64,000 nt of DNA, from NCBI RefSeq assembly GCF_005871185.1, contig NZ_SWKN01000006.1:832014-896013 (forward strand), read 5' to 3'. Shown one piece after another: positions 35,836 to 46,066 of this stretch. The notes beneath the pieces are model-generated. The model was not told where the DNA came from. It searched no databases and worked only from the letters and a program-made list of their open reading frames with translations. Made by a program: the position numbers and the translations under genes. This stretch comes from Limnobacter alexandrii. GTDB taxonomy: Bacteria; Pseudomonadota; Gammaproteobacteria; Burkholderiales; Burkholderiaceae_B. Position 1 is the stretch's first letter. Every line of letters begins with the position of its first letter.

Positions 35836-37356
35836 TCACTTCAAAAACAGTTTGTAGGCCGGGTTCTCGGTTTCGTTCACCGCCGGGTAGCCCAGCTGCT
35901 TCACAAACTTGTCGAATTCAGCATGGTCAGCTGGCGGCACCTGAATACCCACCAAAATACGACCGTAGTCGGCACCGTGGTTGCGGTAGTGGAACAGGCT
36001 GATATTCCACCCAGGGTTTAGTGCGGTTAAAAATTTCGTCAACGCGCCGGGTCGTTCGGGGAATTCGAAGCGGTAAACCAGTTCATGATCGGCCAGGTTA
36101 GAACGGCCGCCCACCATGTGGCGCAAATGCAGCTTCGCCATTTCATCGTCAGTCAGGTTCAGTGCATCAAAGCCCGATGCAATAAAGCGCTGTTGCAATT
36201 CATCGGCCTGTGCGCGACTGCCAATTTGAATGCCCACAAAAATATTGGCTTTGGCTGAATCTGACATGCGGTAGTTGAACTCAGTCACATTGGTGGGTCC
36301 CAACAAGTCGCAAAACTTTCGGAAGCTGCCGCGTTCTTCAGGCACCGTGATTGCAAAAATTGCTTCACGCTGCTCACCCACCTCGGCACGCTCTGCCACA
36401 AATCGCAGGCGATCGAAGTTCATGTTGGCACCGCAAGAAATTGCAATCAGGGTTTGGTTGTGCAAGTCCATCTCGGCGGCATACTGTTTCAAGCCGGCCA
36501 CAGCCAGCGCCCCCGCGGGCTCCAGAATGCTGCGCGTGTCCTGAAACACGTCTTTGATGGCCGCACAGGCTTCATCGGTGGTCACCCGCACAATGCCGTC
36601 CACGTACTTCTCGCACAGGCGGAAGGTTTCTTCGCCCACCAGCTTCACCGCTGTACCGTCTGAAAACAGTCCAACTTCGGCCAAAGTCACACGTTTGTGT
36701 TGTTCCATGCTTTGTGCCATGGCATCCGAATCCACGGTTTGTACACCAATAATCTTGATGTCCGGGCGCAACTGCTTCACGTAAGCGCCCACGCCCGCCG
36801 CCAAGCCACCCCCGCCAATCGCAATGAAAATGGCGTGTATCGGGCCTTGGTGTTGGCGCAAAATTTCCATACCCACAGTGCCTTGGCCAGCAATCACATC
36901 GGGGTCGTCAAAGGGGTGCACAAAGGTCAAGCCCTTGGCTTGTGCCAGTTCTGCGGCATGTCCGGCGGCATCGCTGTAGCTGTCGCCAAACAGAACCACA
37001 TTCACCCAATCGCCGCCAAAGCGCTTCACCGCGTCAATTTTCAGGGCGGGTGTCGTGGTGGGCATGACAATGGTGGCCAGGCAGCGCATTTTTGCAGCAG
37101 AAAGCGCAACGCCTTGCGCGTGGTTGCCCGCAGAAGCGGCGATCACACCCCGTTCCAGTTGAATCGGGCTTAAGTGGGCCATTTTGTTGTAAGCGCCGCG
37201 CAGCTTGAAGCTGAACACTTCTTGCATGTCCTCACGCTTGAGCAGCACCTCATTGGCGGTGCGAACCGACAAGGAATGGGCACGTTCCAACGGAGTTTCA
37301 ACGGCCACGTCGTAAACCTTGGCGGTCAGTATGCGTTTTAGATAGTCAAGACCCAC
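35836..37356 (-). CDS. ilvA: Biosynthetic threonine deaminase
   Basis: IlvA makes 2-oxobutanoate from threonine, the first step to isoleucine. The 506-aa product has the PLP lysine in SFKLRGAYNKM, the SAGNHAQGVA loop, the Gly-rich AIGGGGLAAGV, and two C-terminal ACT-like regulatory domains (about 330-506), as expected for the isoleucine-inhibited enzyme. The start is GTG 37356, with AGGTG upstream. Confidence 0.95.
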   Translation of the reverse strand: MGLDYLKRILTAKVYDVAVETPLERAHSLSVRTANEVLLKREDMQEVFSFKLRGAYNKMAHLSPIQLERGVIAASAGNHAQGVALSAAKMRCLATIVMPTTTPALKIDAVKRFGGDWVNVVLFGDSYSDAAGHAAELAQAKGLTFVHPFDDPDVIAGQGTVGMEILRQHQGPIHAIFIAIGGGGLAAGVGAYVKQLRPDIKIIGVQTVDSDAMAQSMEQHKRVTLAEVGLFSDGTAVKLVGEETFRLCEKYVDGIVRVTTDEACAAIKDVFQDTRSILEPAGALAVAGLKQYAAEMDLHNQTLIAISCGANMNFDRLRFVAERAEVGEQREAIFAITVPEERGSFRKFCDLLGPTNVTEFNYRMSDSAKANIFVGIQIGSRAQADELQQRFIASGFDALNLTDDEMAKLHLRHMVGGRSNLADHELVYRFEFPERPGALTKFLTALNPGWNISLFHYRNHGADYGRILVGIQVPPADHAEFDKFVKQLGYPAVNETENPAYKLFLK

Positions 37357-37530
37357 AAAGCACCTATTTATTGCAAATTTTTAAGCAAATTTCGAGCTTT
37401 TGCCCATGAAGGCTACACTTTACAGTATGAGGGCAATCCCAAAAGCCGGCTTGCGCGTTTGGGCCGCATCTGCTGGTCGCCTTCGGGCATAATTTAGGCT
37501 CAGTTTCTCAAGGACAGGTTCGAACCCCCA
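37357..37530. promoter_or_regulatory. Divergent ilvA / SPOR-gene intergenic region
   Basis: A 174-bp gap between divergent starts. The part next to ilvA is AT-rich. A -10-like CATAAT lies about 40 bp before the SPOR gene, but no matching -35 box was found. No gene is visible. Confidence 0.35.
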
Positions 37531-38109
37531 ATGGCATCCACGAAATCATCAAAACCCAAAGCGAAACCTCAAGTCAGAAAATCCCTAGGAAATACGATTC
37601 CGGCATTCGTGTTCGGCATGGTGTTCGGGCTTTTGATTGCGCTGGGTGTGGCTTTGTTCGTCAGCAAGTCCCAGTTGCCATTTTCTGGTGCTGAAACACA
37701 GGGTGCTGTGCCCAATGTATCGCCCGGTCCAGGCAACAGCCCGCCAGATCCCAATACAGCAATTTATGGCAAGGCCAATGCCAATCAGGGTGGTGTCGTT
37801 ACCATTGATCCATTTCAGCAGGGTACGGAACCTCAGGCCGGTGACAACACTCCAACCCAACAAATTGAACCTGTGGCCCAAACCATTTACTTTCTGCAAT
37901 TGGGCAGCTTTCGCAATCGCGAAGACGCTGAACAATTGCGGGCACAACTTGCATTTGTGGGCACAGAATCCGAAATTGCCGTGGGCGAAGTCAACGGCAA
38001 TGTTGTAAACCGCGTTCGTGTGGGGCCATTTGGCAGCGCGAACGAAGCCTATCAGGCCCGAATACCCCTTACGAAAGGCGGATTCGAGGCAACTGTGGTC
38101 AAGGAGTAA
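37531..38109 (+). CDS. FtsN-like SPOR-domain membrane protein
   Basis: The 192-aa product has a basic cytoplasmic N-terminus, one transmembrane helix (IPAFVFGMVFGLLIALGVALFV), a Pro/Gln/Asn-rich linker and a C-terminal SPOR domain (about 118-190; YFLQLGSFRNREDAEQLRAQ). Topology is that of FtsN-like septal proteins. In Burkholderiales this gene usually precedes dsbA, as here (6 bp). Whether it is the functional FtsN is not shown by sequence. Confidence 0.88.
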   Translation: MASTKSSKPKAKPQVRKSLGNTIPAFVFGMVFGLLIALGVALFVSKSQLPFSGAETQGAVPNVSPGPGNSPPDPNTAIYGKANANQGGVVTIDPFQQGTEPQAGDNTPTQQIEPVAQTIYFLQLGSFRNREDAEQLRAQLAFVGTESEIAVGEVNGNVVNRVRVGPFGSANEAYQARIPLTKGGFEATVVKE

Positions 38110-38115
38110 AAAAAC

Positions 38116-38757
38116 ATGAAACGTCGTGAATTGATTCAAAGTGCAGTGGCCTTGGGTGTGGTGGGTGCTTTGGGTGGTTTGTCCCCAGCCCTGGCCCAAG
38201 ATGCAGGCGCTTTCCGGAAAGTGCGCCGGGAAGTTCCCCGTTCCACACCGGGCAAAATCGATGTGGTCGAATTCTTCTGGTACGGCTGCATCCACTGTTA
38301 TAACTTCGAGCCCAAGGTGAATGCCTGGTATAAAAAATTGCCCAGCGATGTCGTCTTCACGAAAATTCCCATCGCTTACCAAAGCCAGCGCGTGAACTTT
38401 CAAGGCCACCAACGCCTGTATTACACACTGGAGACCATGGGCAAGCTCGACATGGCACACAGCAAAGTGTTCGAGGCCATGCACAAAGACAAAAAGCAGT
38501 TGGCCAACGATGAGCAAATTTTCGATTTCGCCGAATCCATCGGTTTGAAGCGCGAAGAATTCGCCAACGTATTCAAGTCGTTTGGTGTGAATGCGAAGTG
38601 TGCCCAGGCAAAAACCATTTTCGAAGCCTACGGTGCCGACGGTGTTCCCACCTTGGGTGTCGATGGCAAGTTCTTTACCTCCGCATCCATTGCTGGTTCT
38701 GAAGACAATGCCATTCGCGTTGCGGAAGCCTTGATTCGACGACAGCGTCAGGCCTGA
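38116..38757 (+). CDS. dsbA: Thiol:disulfide interchange protein DsbA
   Basis: DsbA introduces disulfide bonds into periplasmic proteins. The 213-aa product has a Tat- or Sec-type signal (MKRRELIQSAVALGVVGALG), a thioredoxin fold with active site C58-I-H-C61 (E. coli: CPHC), an inserted helical domain and the cis-proline loop GVPTLGV. The MKRR start is only weakly twin-arginine-like. Confidence 0.93.
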   Translation: MKRRELIQSAVALGVVGALGGLSPALAQDAGAFRKVRREVPRSTPGKIDVVEFFWYGCIHCYNFEPKVNAWYKKLPSDVVFTKIPIAYQSQRVNFQGHQRLYYTLETMGKLDMAHSKVFEAMHKDKKQLANDEQIFDFAESIGLKREEFANVFKSFGVNAKCAQAKTIFEAYGADGVPTLGVDGKFFTSASIAGSEDNAIRVAEALIRRQRQA

Positions 38758-38787
38758 CAAGCAGAAGAAAAGATGAGGGAGGATTTT

Positions 38788-39771
38788 ATGCGCAGTGGTG
38801 TTGTCCGGTTTGTCGCGCTTGCGTCGCTGTCATTAATCCTTGCCGCTTGCTCCAGCGTCCCTCTGGACAAACCCGTTTCGCCTCCCCCGGCGAAAACTGT
38901 GGCCAAGCCCTCGGTGCCTCCCCCTGTCAAACATGAGAACTGGGAGCCCGCGCCGCAGGGTGGTGGTTATTATCTGGACGACGGTCCCGGCGACTTGCGC
39001 CCTGCCAACCTTGACGACTTGCCATCCGCTGTGCCCCAGCTTGAGCCGATTGCAATTCGCAACACCCGCCCCTACACCGTGATGGGCCAAAGTTTTACGC
39101 CACAAACCTCGCTTGAAGAGCCCTACCGCCAAAAAGGCCGGGCCAGTTGGTATGGCAAAAAATTTCATGGTGCGAAAACCGCCAACGGTGAAATTTATGA
39201 CATGCACCAAATGACAGCGGCACACCCCACTTTGCCTTTGCCCAGTTATGCCAAAGTCACCAACCTGGCCAACGGCAAATCTGTGATTGTTCGTGTGAAT
39301 GACCGCGGCCCCTTTTTGCGTGGCCGAATTATTGATCTCAGCTATGCCGCGGCCTTTCAGCTGGACTACATCAAGCAGGGCAGCGCCGAAGTGTTGGTCG
39401 AGAAAATGACCCCCGATGCAATAGCCCAGTACCACGCCGAGAAAAACCGCAACAACCTGGCCAAAAACGGTGTGCAGGTCGAGCAGGTTGCATTGGACAA
39501 CGCCTCTTCACTGGTGCCGGTGCACCGAACCCCCTTGTACCTTCAAATTGGCGCGTTCGGCAACAAAAACAACGCTGAGGCTTTGGTGTCTCAAGTGTCT
39601 TCCAATCACGAGGTTTTCGGCAAAGCCAGCCAAATTCTCTCCGAATCGGGCGTTCACCGCGTTTTGGTGGGGCCGTTCAGCAGCATTGATCAAGCCAACG
39701 AGGCCGCAATCGAGCTTAGCGCCTTTGTCCAGGTTCAACCGGTTATCAAACAAGACTTGATCCTGCCCTGA
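38788..39771 (+). CDS. rlpA: RlpA-like lytic transglycosylase lipoprotein with SPOR domain
   Basis: RlpA cleaves denuded glycan strands during daughter-cell separation. The 327-aa product has a lipoprotein signal with lipobox LAAC, a double-psi beta-barrel domain ([28 protein letters not shown] with catalytic Asp region) and a C-terminal SPOR domain ([19 protein letters not shown]). GGGAGG lies before ATG 38788; ATG 38773 is upstream but less suited. The last bases carry the hslVU promoter. Confidence 0.93.
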   Translation: MRSGVVRFVALASLSLILAACSSVPLDKPVSPPPAKTVAKPSVPPPVKHENWEPAPQGGGYYLDDGPGDLRPANLDDLPSAVPQLEPIAIRNTRPYTVMGQSFTPQTSLEEPYRQKGRASWYGKKFHGAKTANGEIYDMHQMTAAHPTLPLPSYAKVTNLANGKSVIVRVNDRGPFLRGRIIDLSYAAAFQLDYIKQGSAEVLVEKMTPDAIAQYHAEKNRNNLAKNGVQVEQVALDNASSLVPVHRTPLYLQIGAFGNKNNAEALVSQVSSNHEVFGKASQILSESGVHRVLVGPFSSIDQANEAAIELSAFVQVQPVIKQDLILP

Positions 39772-39783
39772 TTGTCCCCATAT
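39756..39783 (+). promoter_or_regulatory. Heat-shock (RpoH) type promoter for hslVU
   Basis: CTTGAT (39756-39761), 14-bp spacer, then CCCCATAT (39776-39783) match the RpoH consensus CTTGAA-N13-15-CCCCATnT almost exactly. The -35 element lies in the last codons of rlpA and hslV starts 47 bp downstream. hslVU is a classical heat-shock operon. A TGTCCC-N6-GGGACA hairpin (39773-39790) overlaps the -10. Confidence 0.82.
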
Positions 39784-39829
39784 CGGGACATCAGCGCTCA
39801 AAGCGCAACACCCCAACCAAAGGATAGGC

Positions 39830-40393
39830 ATGGAGCAATATCACGGCACCACCATATTGTCAGTACGCAGAGGCAAGCATGTCGCGCTGGGCGGCGACGG
39901 GCAAGTCACCCTGGGTCATATTGTGGTCAAAGGTTCTGCAAGAAAAGTCAGGCGCCTTCATCACAATAAAATTCTGGCGGGTTTTGCAGGCGGTACGGCC
40001 GATGCGTTCACCTTGTTTGAGCACTTCGAAGCCCAACTCGAGAAGCACCAAGGCCACCTTTTGCGCGCGGCAGTCGAACTGGCCAAAGAATGGCGCACCG
40101 ATCGCATGCTTCGCAGGCTTGAAGCCATGCTGGCCGTGGCCGATGAAAATCATTCCCTGATCATTACAGGCAATGGCGATGTGCTCGAACCCGAACAGGG
40201 TTTGGTTGCCATTGGCAGTGGCGGCGCCTACGCGCATTCCGCTGCAAAAGCCCTGCTTGAGAACACCGAACTGGCGCCCGAAGAAATCGTCAAGAAATCC
40301 CTGACCATTGCCGGCGAACTTTGCATTTACACCAACCAACATCACACCATTGAAGTGTTGGGTGCTCCTGAAGCATCTGGCAGCAAAGGTTAA
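39830..40393 (+). CDS. hslV: ATP-dependent protease peptidase subunit HslV
   Basis: HslV is the proteasome-like peptidase of HslUV. The 187-aa product starts [15 protein letters not shown]; removal of the first six residues exposes the catalytic Thr7. [14 protein letters not shown] and the typical C-terminus are present. AGGATAGGC precedes the ATG. hslU follows after 4 bp. Confidence 0.96.
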   Translation: MEQYHGTTILSVRRGKHVALGGDGQVTLGHIVVKGSARKVRRLHHNKILAGFAGGTADAFTLFEHFEAQLEKHQGHLLRAAVELAKEWRTDRMLRRLEAMLAVADENHSLIITGNGDVLEPEQGLVAIGSGGAYAHSAAKALLENTELAPEEIVKKSLTIAGELCIYTNQHHTIEVLGAPEASGSKG

Positions 40394-40397
40394 CACC

Positions 40398-41729
40398 ATG
40401 ACTCAACTTACACCTTCAAACATCGTTGAAGAACTCAACAAGAACATCGTTGGCCAGGATGCCGCCAAGCGTGCCGTAGCGGTCGCACTGCGCAACCGTT
40501 GGCGACGCATGCAGGTGCCCATGCCCCTGCGCCAGGAAATTACACCCAAAAACATTCTCATGATTGGGCCAACTGGCGTGGGTAAAACCGAAATCGCCCG
40601 TCGCTTGGCCAGGCTGGCCAATGCCCCTTTCATCAAGATTGAGGCAACCAAGTTCACTGAGGTTGGTTACGTTGGGCGCGATGTGGACACCATTATTCGT
40701 GACCTGATTGAAATCGCTTTGAAGCAGGTGCGGGAAGAAGCGCAGCTAGGCGTGGTCGAAGAGGCGAAGTCTGCTGCCTTCGACCGTGTGCTGGATGCCT
40801 TGCTGCCGCCTGCCCGTGATTTCGGCTTTACCGAAAAAGCCCCCGAGCCCGATGAGAACCGAACCCGCATTCGTTTCCGGGAGAAATTGTTCGCCGGCGA
40901 GCTGGACGACAAGGAAATTGAAATTGAAGTGGCCGCCGCGTCGCCCTCTCTGGATGTGGTGGGCCCACCCGGCATGGAAGAGCTCACCGGGCAGCTGCAG
41001 TCCATGTTCCAGAACATGTCTGGTGGCAAGAAAAAACTGCGGAAAATGAAAGTGTCCGAGGCGCTCAAGGCAATTCAGGACGAAGAAGCTGTCAAGCGTG
41101 TGAACGAGGAAGAAGTACGTGCCAAGGCGATCGCCAAGGTTGAGCAAGATGGCATCGTGTTTCTCGATGAAATCGACAAAATTGCAACCAAGGCCGATGG
41201 GCGGGGTACCGACGTCTCGCGCCAAGGCGTTCAGCGCGATTTGCTGCCCTTGGTTGAAGGCACCACAGTCAATACCAAATACGGCATGATCAAAACTGAC
41301 CACATTCTGTTTGTGGCCAGTGGCGCATTCCACCTGTCTCGTCCGTCCGACCTTATTCCTGAACTGCAAGGGCGTTTTCCGATTCGGGTTGAGCTGGAAT
41401 CGCTGACCGTTGAAGATTTCAAACGAATCCTGACCAGCACCGACGCTTGTCTTACGGAGCAATACAAAGCCCTGTTGGCAACCGATGGTGTCGAGCTTGA
41501 ATTCACCGACGAGGGCGTCCGCCGCTTGGCTGAAATCGCATTCACCGTGAATGAGAAAACCGAGAACATCGGGGCGCGTCGTTTGTACACCGTCATGGAG
41601 CGTTTGCTTGAAGAGGTGGCATTCGAAGCCAATGGCCAGGCAAAACAGGTGAAGATTACAGCCGAGTTTGTGGACTCCAGGCTGGGTGAGGCCGCCAAAT
41701 CCGAGGATCTTGCCCAATTCATCCTCTAG
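40398..41729 (+). CDS. hslU: HslU ATPase subunit
   Basis: HslU is the AAA+ unfoldase that feeds HslV. The 443-aa product has the N-terminal segment [20 protein letters not shown], Walker [14 protein letters not shown], the intermediate domain, Walker [12 protein letters not shown] and sensor [18 protein letters not shown] 40398 begins the family N-terminus; the open frame extends back into hslV. Confidence 0.96.
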   Translation: MTQLTPSNIVEELNKNIVGQDAAKRAVAVALRNRWRRMQVPMPLRQEITPKNILMIGPTGVGKTEIARRLARLANAPFIKIEATKFTEVGYVGRDVDTIIRDLIEIALKQVREEAQLGVVEEAKSAAFDRVLDALLPPARDFGFTEKAPEPDENRTRIRFREKLFAGELDDKEIEIEVAAASPSLDVVGPPGMEELTGQLQSMFQNMSGGKKKLRKMKVSEALKAIQDEEAVKRVNEEEVRAKAIAKVEQDGIVFLDEIDKIATKADGRGTDVSRQGVQRDLLPLVEGTTVNTKYGMIKTDHILFVASGAFHLSRPSDLIPELQGRFPIRVELESLTVEDFKRILTSTDACLTEQYKALLATDGVELEFTDEGVRRLAEIAFTVNEKTENIGARRLYTVMERLLEEVAFEANGQAKQVKITAEFVDSRLGEAAKSEDLAQFIL

Positions 41730-41756
41730 AATCCGTCGATCGGCATTCTCGTCATC

Positions 41757-41814
41757 ATTGTCCGGGTAGATTCGCTTTAAAATGAATTCTGTGCCCAGTT
41801 TTTACCCGGACAAT
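41757..41814. repeat. 12-bp perfect inverted repeat before argB
   Basis: ATTGTCCGGGTA (41757-41768) and TACCCGGACAAT (41803-41814) are exact reverse complements with a 34-bp AT-rich spacer containing TTTAAAAT. The right arm ends 2 bp before the argB ATG and covers the expected ribosome binding region (GGA). It could be a paired operator around the argB promoter or an RNA stem that hides the start. It lies in the 87-bp gap after hslU. Confidence 0.85.
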
Positions 41815-41816
41815 TC

Positions 41817-42704
41817 ATGACCACTGACAATCTCAACTCAGCCATCAAAGCCAAAGTTCTGTCCGAGGCTTTGCCCTACATTCGTCGTTTTCACGGCAAA
41901 ACCGTGGTGGTCAAATACGGCGGCAACGCCATGACCGATGTCAACCTGCAAAAATCCTTTGCACACGATGTGGTGTTGCTCAAGCTGGTGGGCATTAACC
42001 CAATCGTGGTTCACGGCGGTGGTCCTCAAATTGACGAGGCCCTGCGCCGCATTGGCAAGCAGGGAACCTTCATTCAAGGCATGCGCGTGACCGACGAAGA
42101 AACCATGGAAGTGGTGGAGTGGGTGCTGGGTGGGCAGGTGCAGCAAGACATCGTCATGATGATCAACGAGCATGGCGGCAAGGCAGTGGGCTTGACAGGC
42201 AAAGACGGTGGGCTGATTCAGGCTCGCAAAATGAAACTGGCCGACAAAAGCGAACCGGGCAAGTTTCATGACATCGGTTTTGTGGGTGAAATTGCATCCA
42301 TTGACCCGGCAATTGTAAAGGCCTTGCAGGATGACGCCTTTATTCCTGTTATTTCACCCATTGGTTTTGGCGAAGACGGCATGGCCTACAACATCAACGC
42401 CGACCTCGTCGCTGGCAAAATCGCTGAAATTCTGAAGGCTGAAAAACTCATCATGATGACGAACACGCCCGGCGTGCTTGACAAGGACGGCAAGCTGCTC
42501 ACCGGGCTGACCGCCAAGCGGATTGACGAATTGTTCGAAGATGGCACCATTTCAGGCGGAATGCTGCCCAAGTTGTCTTCTGCCATTGAGGCGGCAAAAA
42601 GCGGAGTAAACTCAGTTCACGTGGTAGACGGTCGTGTTCCACACTGCCTTCTGCTTGAAATTCTGACAGACCAAGGCGTGGGCACCATGATTCGCAGCCA
42701 CTGA
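41817..42704 (+). CDS. argB: N-acetylglutamate kinase
   Basis: ArgB phosphorylates N-acetylglutamate in arginine synthesis. The 295-aa product has [18 protein letters not shown] and [11 protein letters not shown] typical of the amino-acid kinase fold. Its length and N-terminal helix match the arginine-sensitive hexameric type. A 12-bp inverted repeat directly precedes it. Confidence 0.95.
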   Translation: MTTDNLNSAIKAKVLSEALPYIRRFHGKTVVVKYGGNAMTDVNLQKSFAHDVVLLKLVGINPIVVHGGGPQIDEALRRIGKQGTFIQGMRVTDEETMEVVEWVLGGQVQQDIVMMINEHGGKAVGLTGKDGGLIQARKMKLADKSEPGKFHDIGFVGEIASIDPAIVKALQDDAFIPVISPIGFGEDGMAYNINADLVAGKIAEILKAEKLIMMTNTPGVLDKDGKLLTGLTAKRIDELFEDGTISGGMLPKLSSAIEAAKSGVNSVHVVDGRVPHCLLLEILTDQGVGTMIRSH

Positions 42705-42745
42705 TAGATTCAGCAAGGCAATCCGCGTCAAACGCAGGGGGAAGC

Positions 42746-43396
42746 ATGTCGAACAAAAGAATACCCAATTTGTCGGTCACCGATGGATTTGATTTCGTCA
42801 AGAAAATCTGGGGAAGTTTGCCGATCCCCAGCGTCATGAATCCGACCACCGATCTCGATGAGCTCGACAAGCGAATCTCCGATCTCAAAGCCGTCGAGCA
42901 ATGGCTGAATGTCAATCTCAGCATGCTTCGCGCCACCATTCAGGGCCTTGAAGTGCAGCGCGGTACCATCGCCACCATCAAGTCGTTCAGTTCCAACCTG
43001 GGCTTGGGTGGTGATCGCACAAGCGATGTGAATCAAGCTGTGAATGAAGAAATTATCCGAAATGCCATGCAGGCTGCAGTGGCGCCGCCTGTGCCACGTG
43101 TAGAACCGGTTGCGCCCAAGATTCCCGATCCTGAGCCTGCCACAACTGCGCCCAGCGACGCAGCCACTCAGGAGTCAACCAAGGCCATCGTCTCCAACGC
43201 CACAGCATGGTGGGGATTGTTGCAAGACCAGTTCAACAAGGTGGTGGCCACTGCTGCCATGGCAGGCAATGGGCCCGATGCGGGTTCAAAAATCACGGAG
43301 CCCGCCAAGAAGCCGGTCAAACCCAAAGCCAAGCGCGCGGCCACACCTCGTAAAAAAACAGCAAGCAGCACTCGCCCTGCACGAACAAGGACCTAG
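42746..43396 (+). CDS. phaM: PhaM-like polyhydroxyalkanoate granule protein
   Basis: PhaM of Cupriavidus binds PHA granules, activates PHA synthase and links granules to the nucleoid. The 216-aa product has the PhaM core DELDKRISDLKAVEQWLNVN followed by MLRATIQGLEVQRGTIATIK, a Pro/Ala-rich linker, and a C-terminal Lys/Ala/Pro tail (KKPVKPKAKRAATPRKK) suited to DNA binding. GGGGGAAG lies before the ATG. It supports a Burkholderiales origin and the capacity for PHA storage, though no phaC is in the window. Confidence 0.87.
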   Translation: MSNKRIPNLSVTDGFDFVKKIWGSLPIPSVMNPTTDLDELDKRISDLKAVEQWLNVNLSMLRATIQGLEVQRGTIATIKSFSSNLGLGGDRTSDVNQAVNEEIIRNAMQAAVAPPVPRVEPVAPKIPDPEPATTAPSDAATQESTKAIVSNATAWWGLLQDQFNKVVATAAMAGNGPDAGSKITEPAKKPVKPKAKRAATPRKKTASSTRPARTRT

Positions 43397-44668
43397 ATGT
43401 TTCGTTTTGGCCACGCCACACACCCCAACTGGAGAGAAGCACTTGAACTCGTGTTGGTGCAGCTCGAAGGCCAAATGCAACTGGAGCAGTTCGCAAGCGA
43501 CATTTCCCGGCCACAAAAGCTGGGTTTGATCTACGCGACAGAGGCTTACGCAGATAACATGCCGCAAATTCTCCAGGGCTTGCGCCAGCGAACGGGCGTC
43601 AAAGAATGGGTTGGTGGTTTGGCGCCAGGTGTGTGCAGCAGCGGTGTGGAGTATTACCAAGAGCCTGCGCTAGCGGTCATGTTGATGGAGTTTCCCGCCG
43701 ATTCTGCGCGTGTGTTTTCAGGCAAGTTGCCTTTGCCCAAGCCCGGTAGCGTCACGGCCTCTGGGCGCGATGCCATGTTTTCCGCACTCATTCACATCGA
43801 TCCTCTGACCGAGGACATTGACGATTTGCTGGACGATCTGTCGCTCAAAGTCAGCACTCGCCAAATTTTTGGCGGTTTGGTGTGCGCTGGCACAGCCAAC
43901 ACGCACATTGCGCTTGAGCCCCTGTCCGGTGGCGTGTCAGGTGTGGTGTTTGCCAATGGATTACCCATCGAGGTACGCATGACCCAGGGTGTTCAAGTGG
44001 TGGGTACGGAGCACGAAATTACCGGAATTCGTGGCAATTTTGTGGAAGAACTCGACGGCATGCCAGCGCTCGACGTGCTGCTTGCCGATTTGGGGTTGCA
44101 ACCCGACTCAGACGAAGGTGATCCCGCCAGTCAGGCTGCCGAGGTGTTGGCCAAACGTTTTGCCCATGGCCTCTTCGTTGGGCTTACCGACCGAGCACTT
44201 GCAGAATCGATTGCGTTGAAGGGCTTAACGGCAGGCCGCTCCGAGGCCCATCAGCTGAAAGTTCGTCCAGTGGTGGGCATGGACCCCAACAAGAAATCGC
44301 TGGCTGTGGCCGAGGATTTCAAACTGGGCGATCGCTTGTCTTTTTGCACCCGGGATGAAAATTCTGCTCGGGTTGACCTCACTCGCATGTGTGCGGAACT
44401 GCGCGAAGACCTCGATGCACCTGCACCCAAACTCAACGAGCTTCAGGCCGCCGGATTTTCTGGAATCCATTCTCAGCGCAAACCGCGCGGCGCAGTGTAC
44501 ATTGCATGCAATGGACGGGGTGCCGCCTTGTTTGGCCTGCAAGGCGTTGAGCAGCAAATTGTGCGAGAGCAGTTGGGTGACATTCCCCTGATTGGTTTTT
44601 CAGCCAACGGCGAAATTTTCCGTGGTGCTTTGTATGGCTACACGGGTGTGCTGGCCTTATTTTTCTAA
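43397..44668 (+). CDS. FIST-domain signalling protein
   Basis: The 423-aa product has FIST N and FIST C domains, a proposed small-ligand sensor often tied to signal transduction. No output domain (kinase, GGDEF or methyl-accepting) is attached. Segments include [20 protein letters not shown] and the C-terminal [15 protein letters not shown], typical of FIST_C. Its ATG follows the phaM stop with no spacing, implying cotranslation with the granule protein. Confidence 0.87.
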   Translation: MFRFGHATHPNWREALELVLVQLEGQMQLEQFASDISRPQKLGLIYATEAYADNMPQILQGLRQRTGVKEWVGGLAPGVCSSGVEYYQEPALAVMLMEFPADSARVFSGKLPLPKPGSVTASGRDAMFSALIHIDPLTEDIDDLLDDLSLKVSTRQIFGGLVCAGTANTHIALEPLSGGVSGVVFANGLPIEVRMTQGVQVVGTEHEITGIRGNFVEELDGMPALDVLLADLGLQPDSDEGDPASQAAEVLAKRFAHGLFVGLTDRALAESIALKGLTAGRSEAHQLKVRPVVGMDPNKKSLAVAEDFKLGDRLSFCTRDENSARVDLTRMCAELREDLDAPAPKLNELQAAGFSGIHSQRKPRGAVYIACNGRGAALFGLQGVEQQIVREQLGDIPLIGFSANGEIFRGALYGYTGVLALFF

Positions 44669-44682
44669 TTTTAATTATTGAT

Positions 44683-46050
44683 ATGAATATTCTGATACTC
44701 GCCGCTGGCAAGGGCACCCGCATGAAGTCAGCCCTGCCCAAAGTGTTGCACCCGGTGGGTGGCCAGTCCATGCTGGGCCGCGTGGTCAGCACCGCCATGC
44801 AATTTGACAATCCAAATGTGGTGGTGGTTGTTGGGCACGGCGCACAAGCCGTTCAAAATCATTTGTCCTCACAGTCCGGCATTCAATTTGCCACGCAGTC
44901 AGAGCAGCTGGGCACCGGCCATGCGGTTCAGTGTGCAAGCCCGGCCTTGGCTGATCATCCTGTCACCTTGATTTTGTATGGCGACGTTCCTCTCATTCAG
45001 TTTGAATCCTTGCTGCCCTTGGTTCAGGCCGCGCAAGCGGGGCAGATGGGATTGATGACCTTGAACATGTCCAATCCACACGGCTACGGCCGCATTCTTC
45101 GCGATGCAGAAGGGGCAGTGGTTGGCATTGTTGAGCAGAAAGACGCCACTGCCGCACAGTTGGCCATCACCGAGGTCAACACGGGCATTCTCGCCTGCCC
45201 CACTGCCCAATTGAAAAACTGGGTTAGCAAGCTCAGCAACAACAATGCCCAGGGCGAGTATTACCTCACCGACATCATCGCAATGGCGCATGCAGAGGGT
45301 CTCTTGGTTCGCACTTGCCAACCGGGACAAAGCTGGGAAGTGTCAGGTGTCAACTCCCGTGTTCAACAGGCCGAGCTTGAGCGCATCTGGCAACTTCACC
45401 AAGCTGAAAAATTAATGATCGAAGGTGTCCAGCTGCTCGATCCCGCACGGATCGATTTGCGCGGCACGCTGCACTGTGGCGCAGATGTATCCATCGATGT
45501 TGGCTGTGTGTTTCAAGGCGATGTCACCTTGGGCGATGGTGTATCGATCGGCCCGTACTGCGTGCTCAACAATGTCAGCATTGCAGCCGGTACCCGCATC
45601 GAAGCTTATTCGCATCTTGCTGATGCCACCGTGGGCGAAAAGGCGGTCATCGGCCCCTATGCGCGTTTGCGCCCTGGTGCCAAATTGGGCAACGAAGTCC
45701 ACATCGGCAATTTTGTCGAAGTCAAAAACGCCAGCATTGCCAAGCAGTCCAAAGCGAATCACCTGGCCTACATTGGCGACGCTCAAATTGGAGAGCGTGT
45801 GAATGTCGGCGCAGGCACCATCACCTGTAATTATGATGGCGCCAACAAGCACCTCACCATCATCGAAGACGATGTATTCATTGGTTCTGACACGCAATTG
45901 GTTGCACCGGTCACCGTAAAAAAAGGGGCCACACTCGGGGCGGGTACCACCCTCACGAAAGATGCACCCGAGAGCGCGCTCACCGTGTCACGTGCCAAGC
46001 AAATTACGATCACGGGATGGAAACGCCCCGTCAAATCAACCAAAAAATAA
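44683..46050 (+). CDS. glmU: Bifunctional GlcNAc-1-P uridyltransferase/GlcN-1-P acetyltransferase
   Basis: GlmU makes UDP-GlcNAc for peptidoglycan and LPS. The 455-aa product has the pyrophosphorylase start [20 protein letters not shown], an N-terminal Rossmann-like domain (to about 230), and a left-handed beta-helix acetyltransferase domain with hexapeptide repeats including [15 protein letters not shown]. The region before the ATG is AT-rich with no Shine-Dalgarno. glmS follows after 16 bp. Confidence 0.96.
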   Translation: MNILILAAGKGTRMKSALPKVLHPVGGQSMLGRVVSTAMQFDNPNVVVVVGHGAQAVQNHLSSQSGIQFATQSEQLGTGHAVQCASPALADHPVTLILYGDVPLIQFESLLPLVQAAQAGQMGLMTLNMSNPHGYGRILRDAEGAVVGIVEQKDATAAQLAITEVNTGILACPTAQLKNWVSKLSNNNAQGEYYLTDIIAMAHAEGLLVRTCQPGQSWEVSGVNSRVQQAELERIWQLHQAEKLMIEGVQLLDPARIDLRGTLHCGADVSIDVGCVFQGDVTLGDGVSIGPYCVLNNVSIAAGTRIEAYSHLADATVGEKAVIGPYARLRPGAKLGNEVHIGNFVEVKNASIAKQSKANHLAYIGDAQIGERVNVGAGTITCNYDGANKHLTIIEDDVFIGSDTQLVAPVTVKKGATLGAGTTLTKDAPESALTVSRAKQITITGWKRPVKSTKK

Positions 46051-46066
46051 AGGAATACCTCACACC

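Noticed and set aside
37585-38760. 391-codon open frame antisense to the SPOR gene and dsbA
   Set aside because: Both plus-strand genes are clear family members; the antisense frame has no recognisable feature.
40746-41717. 323-codon open frame antisense to hslU
   Set aside because: Shadow of hslU, which is intact and conserved throughout.
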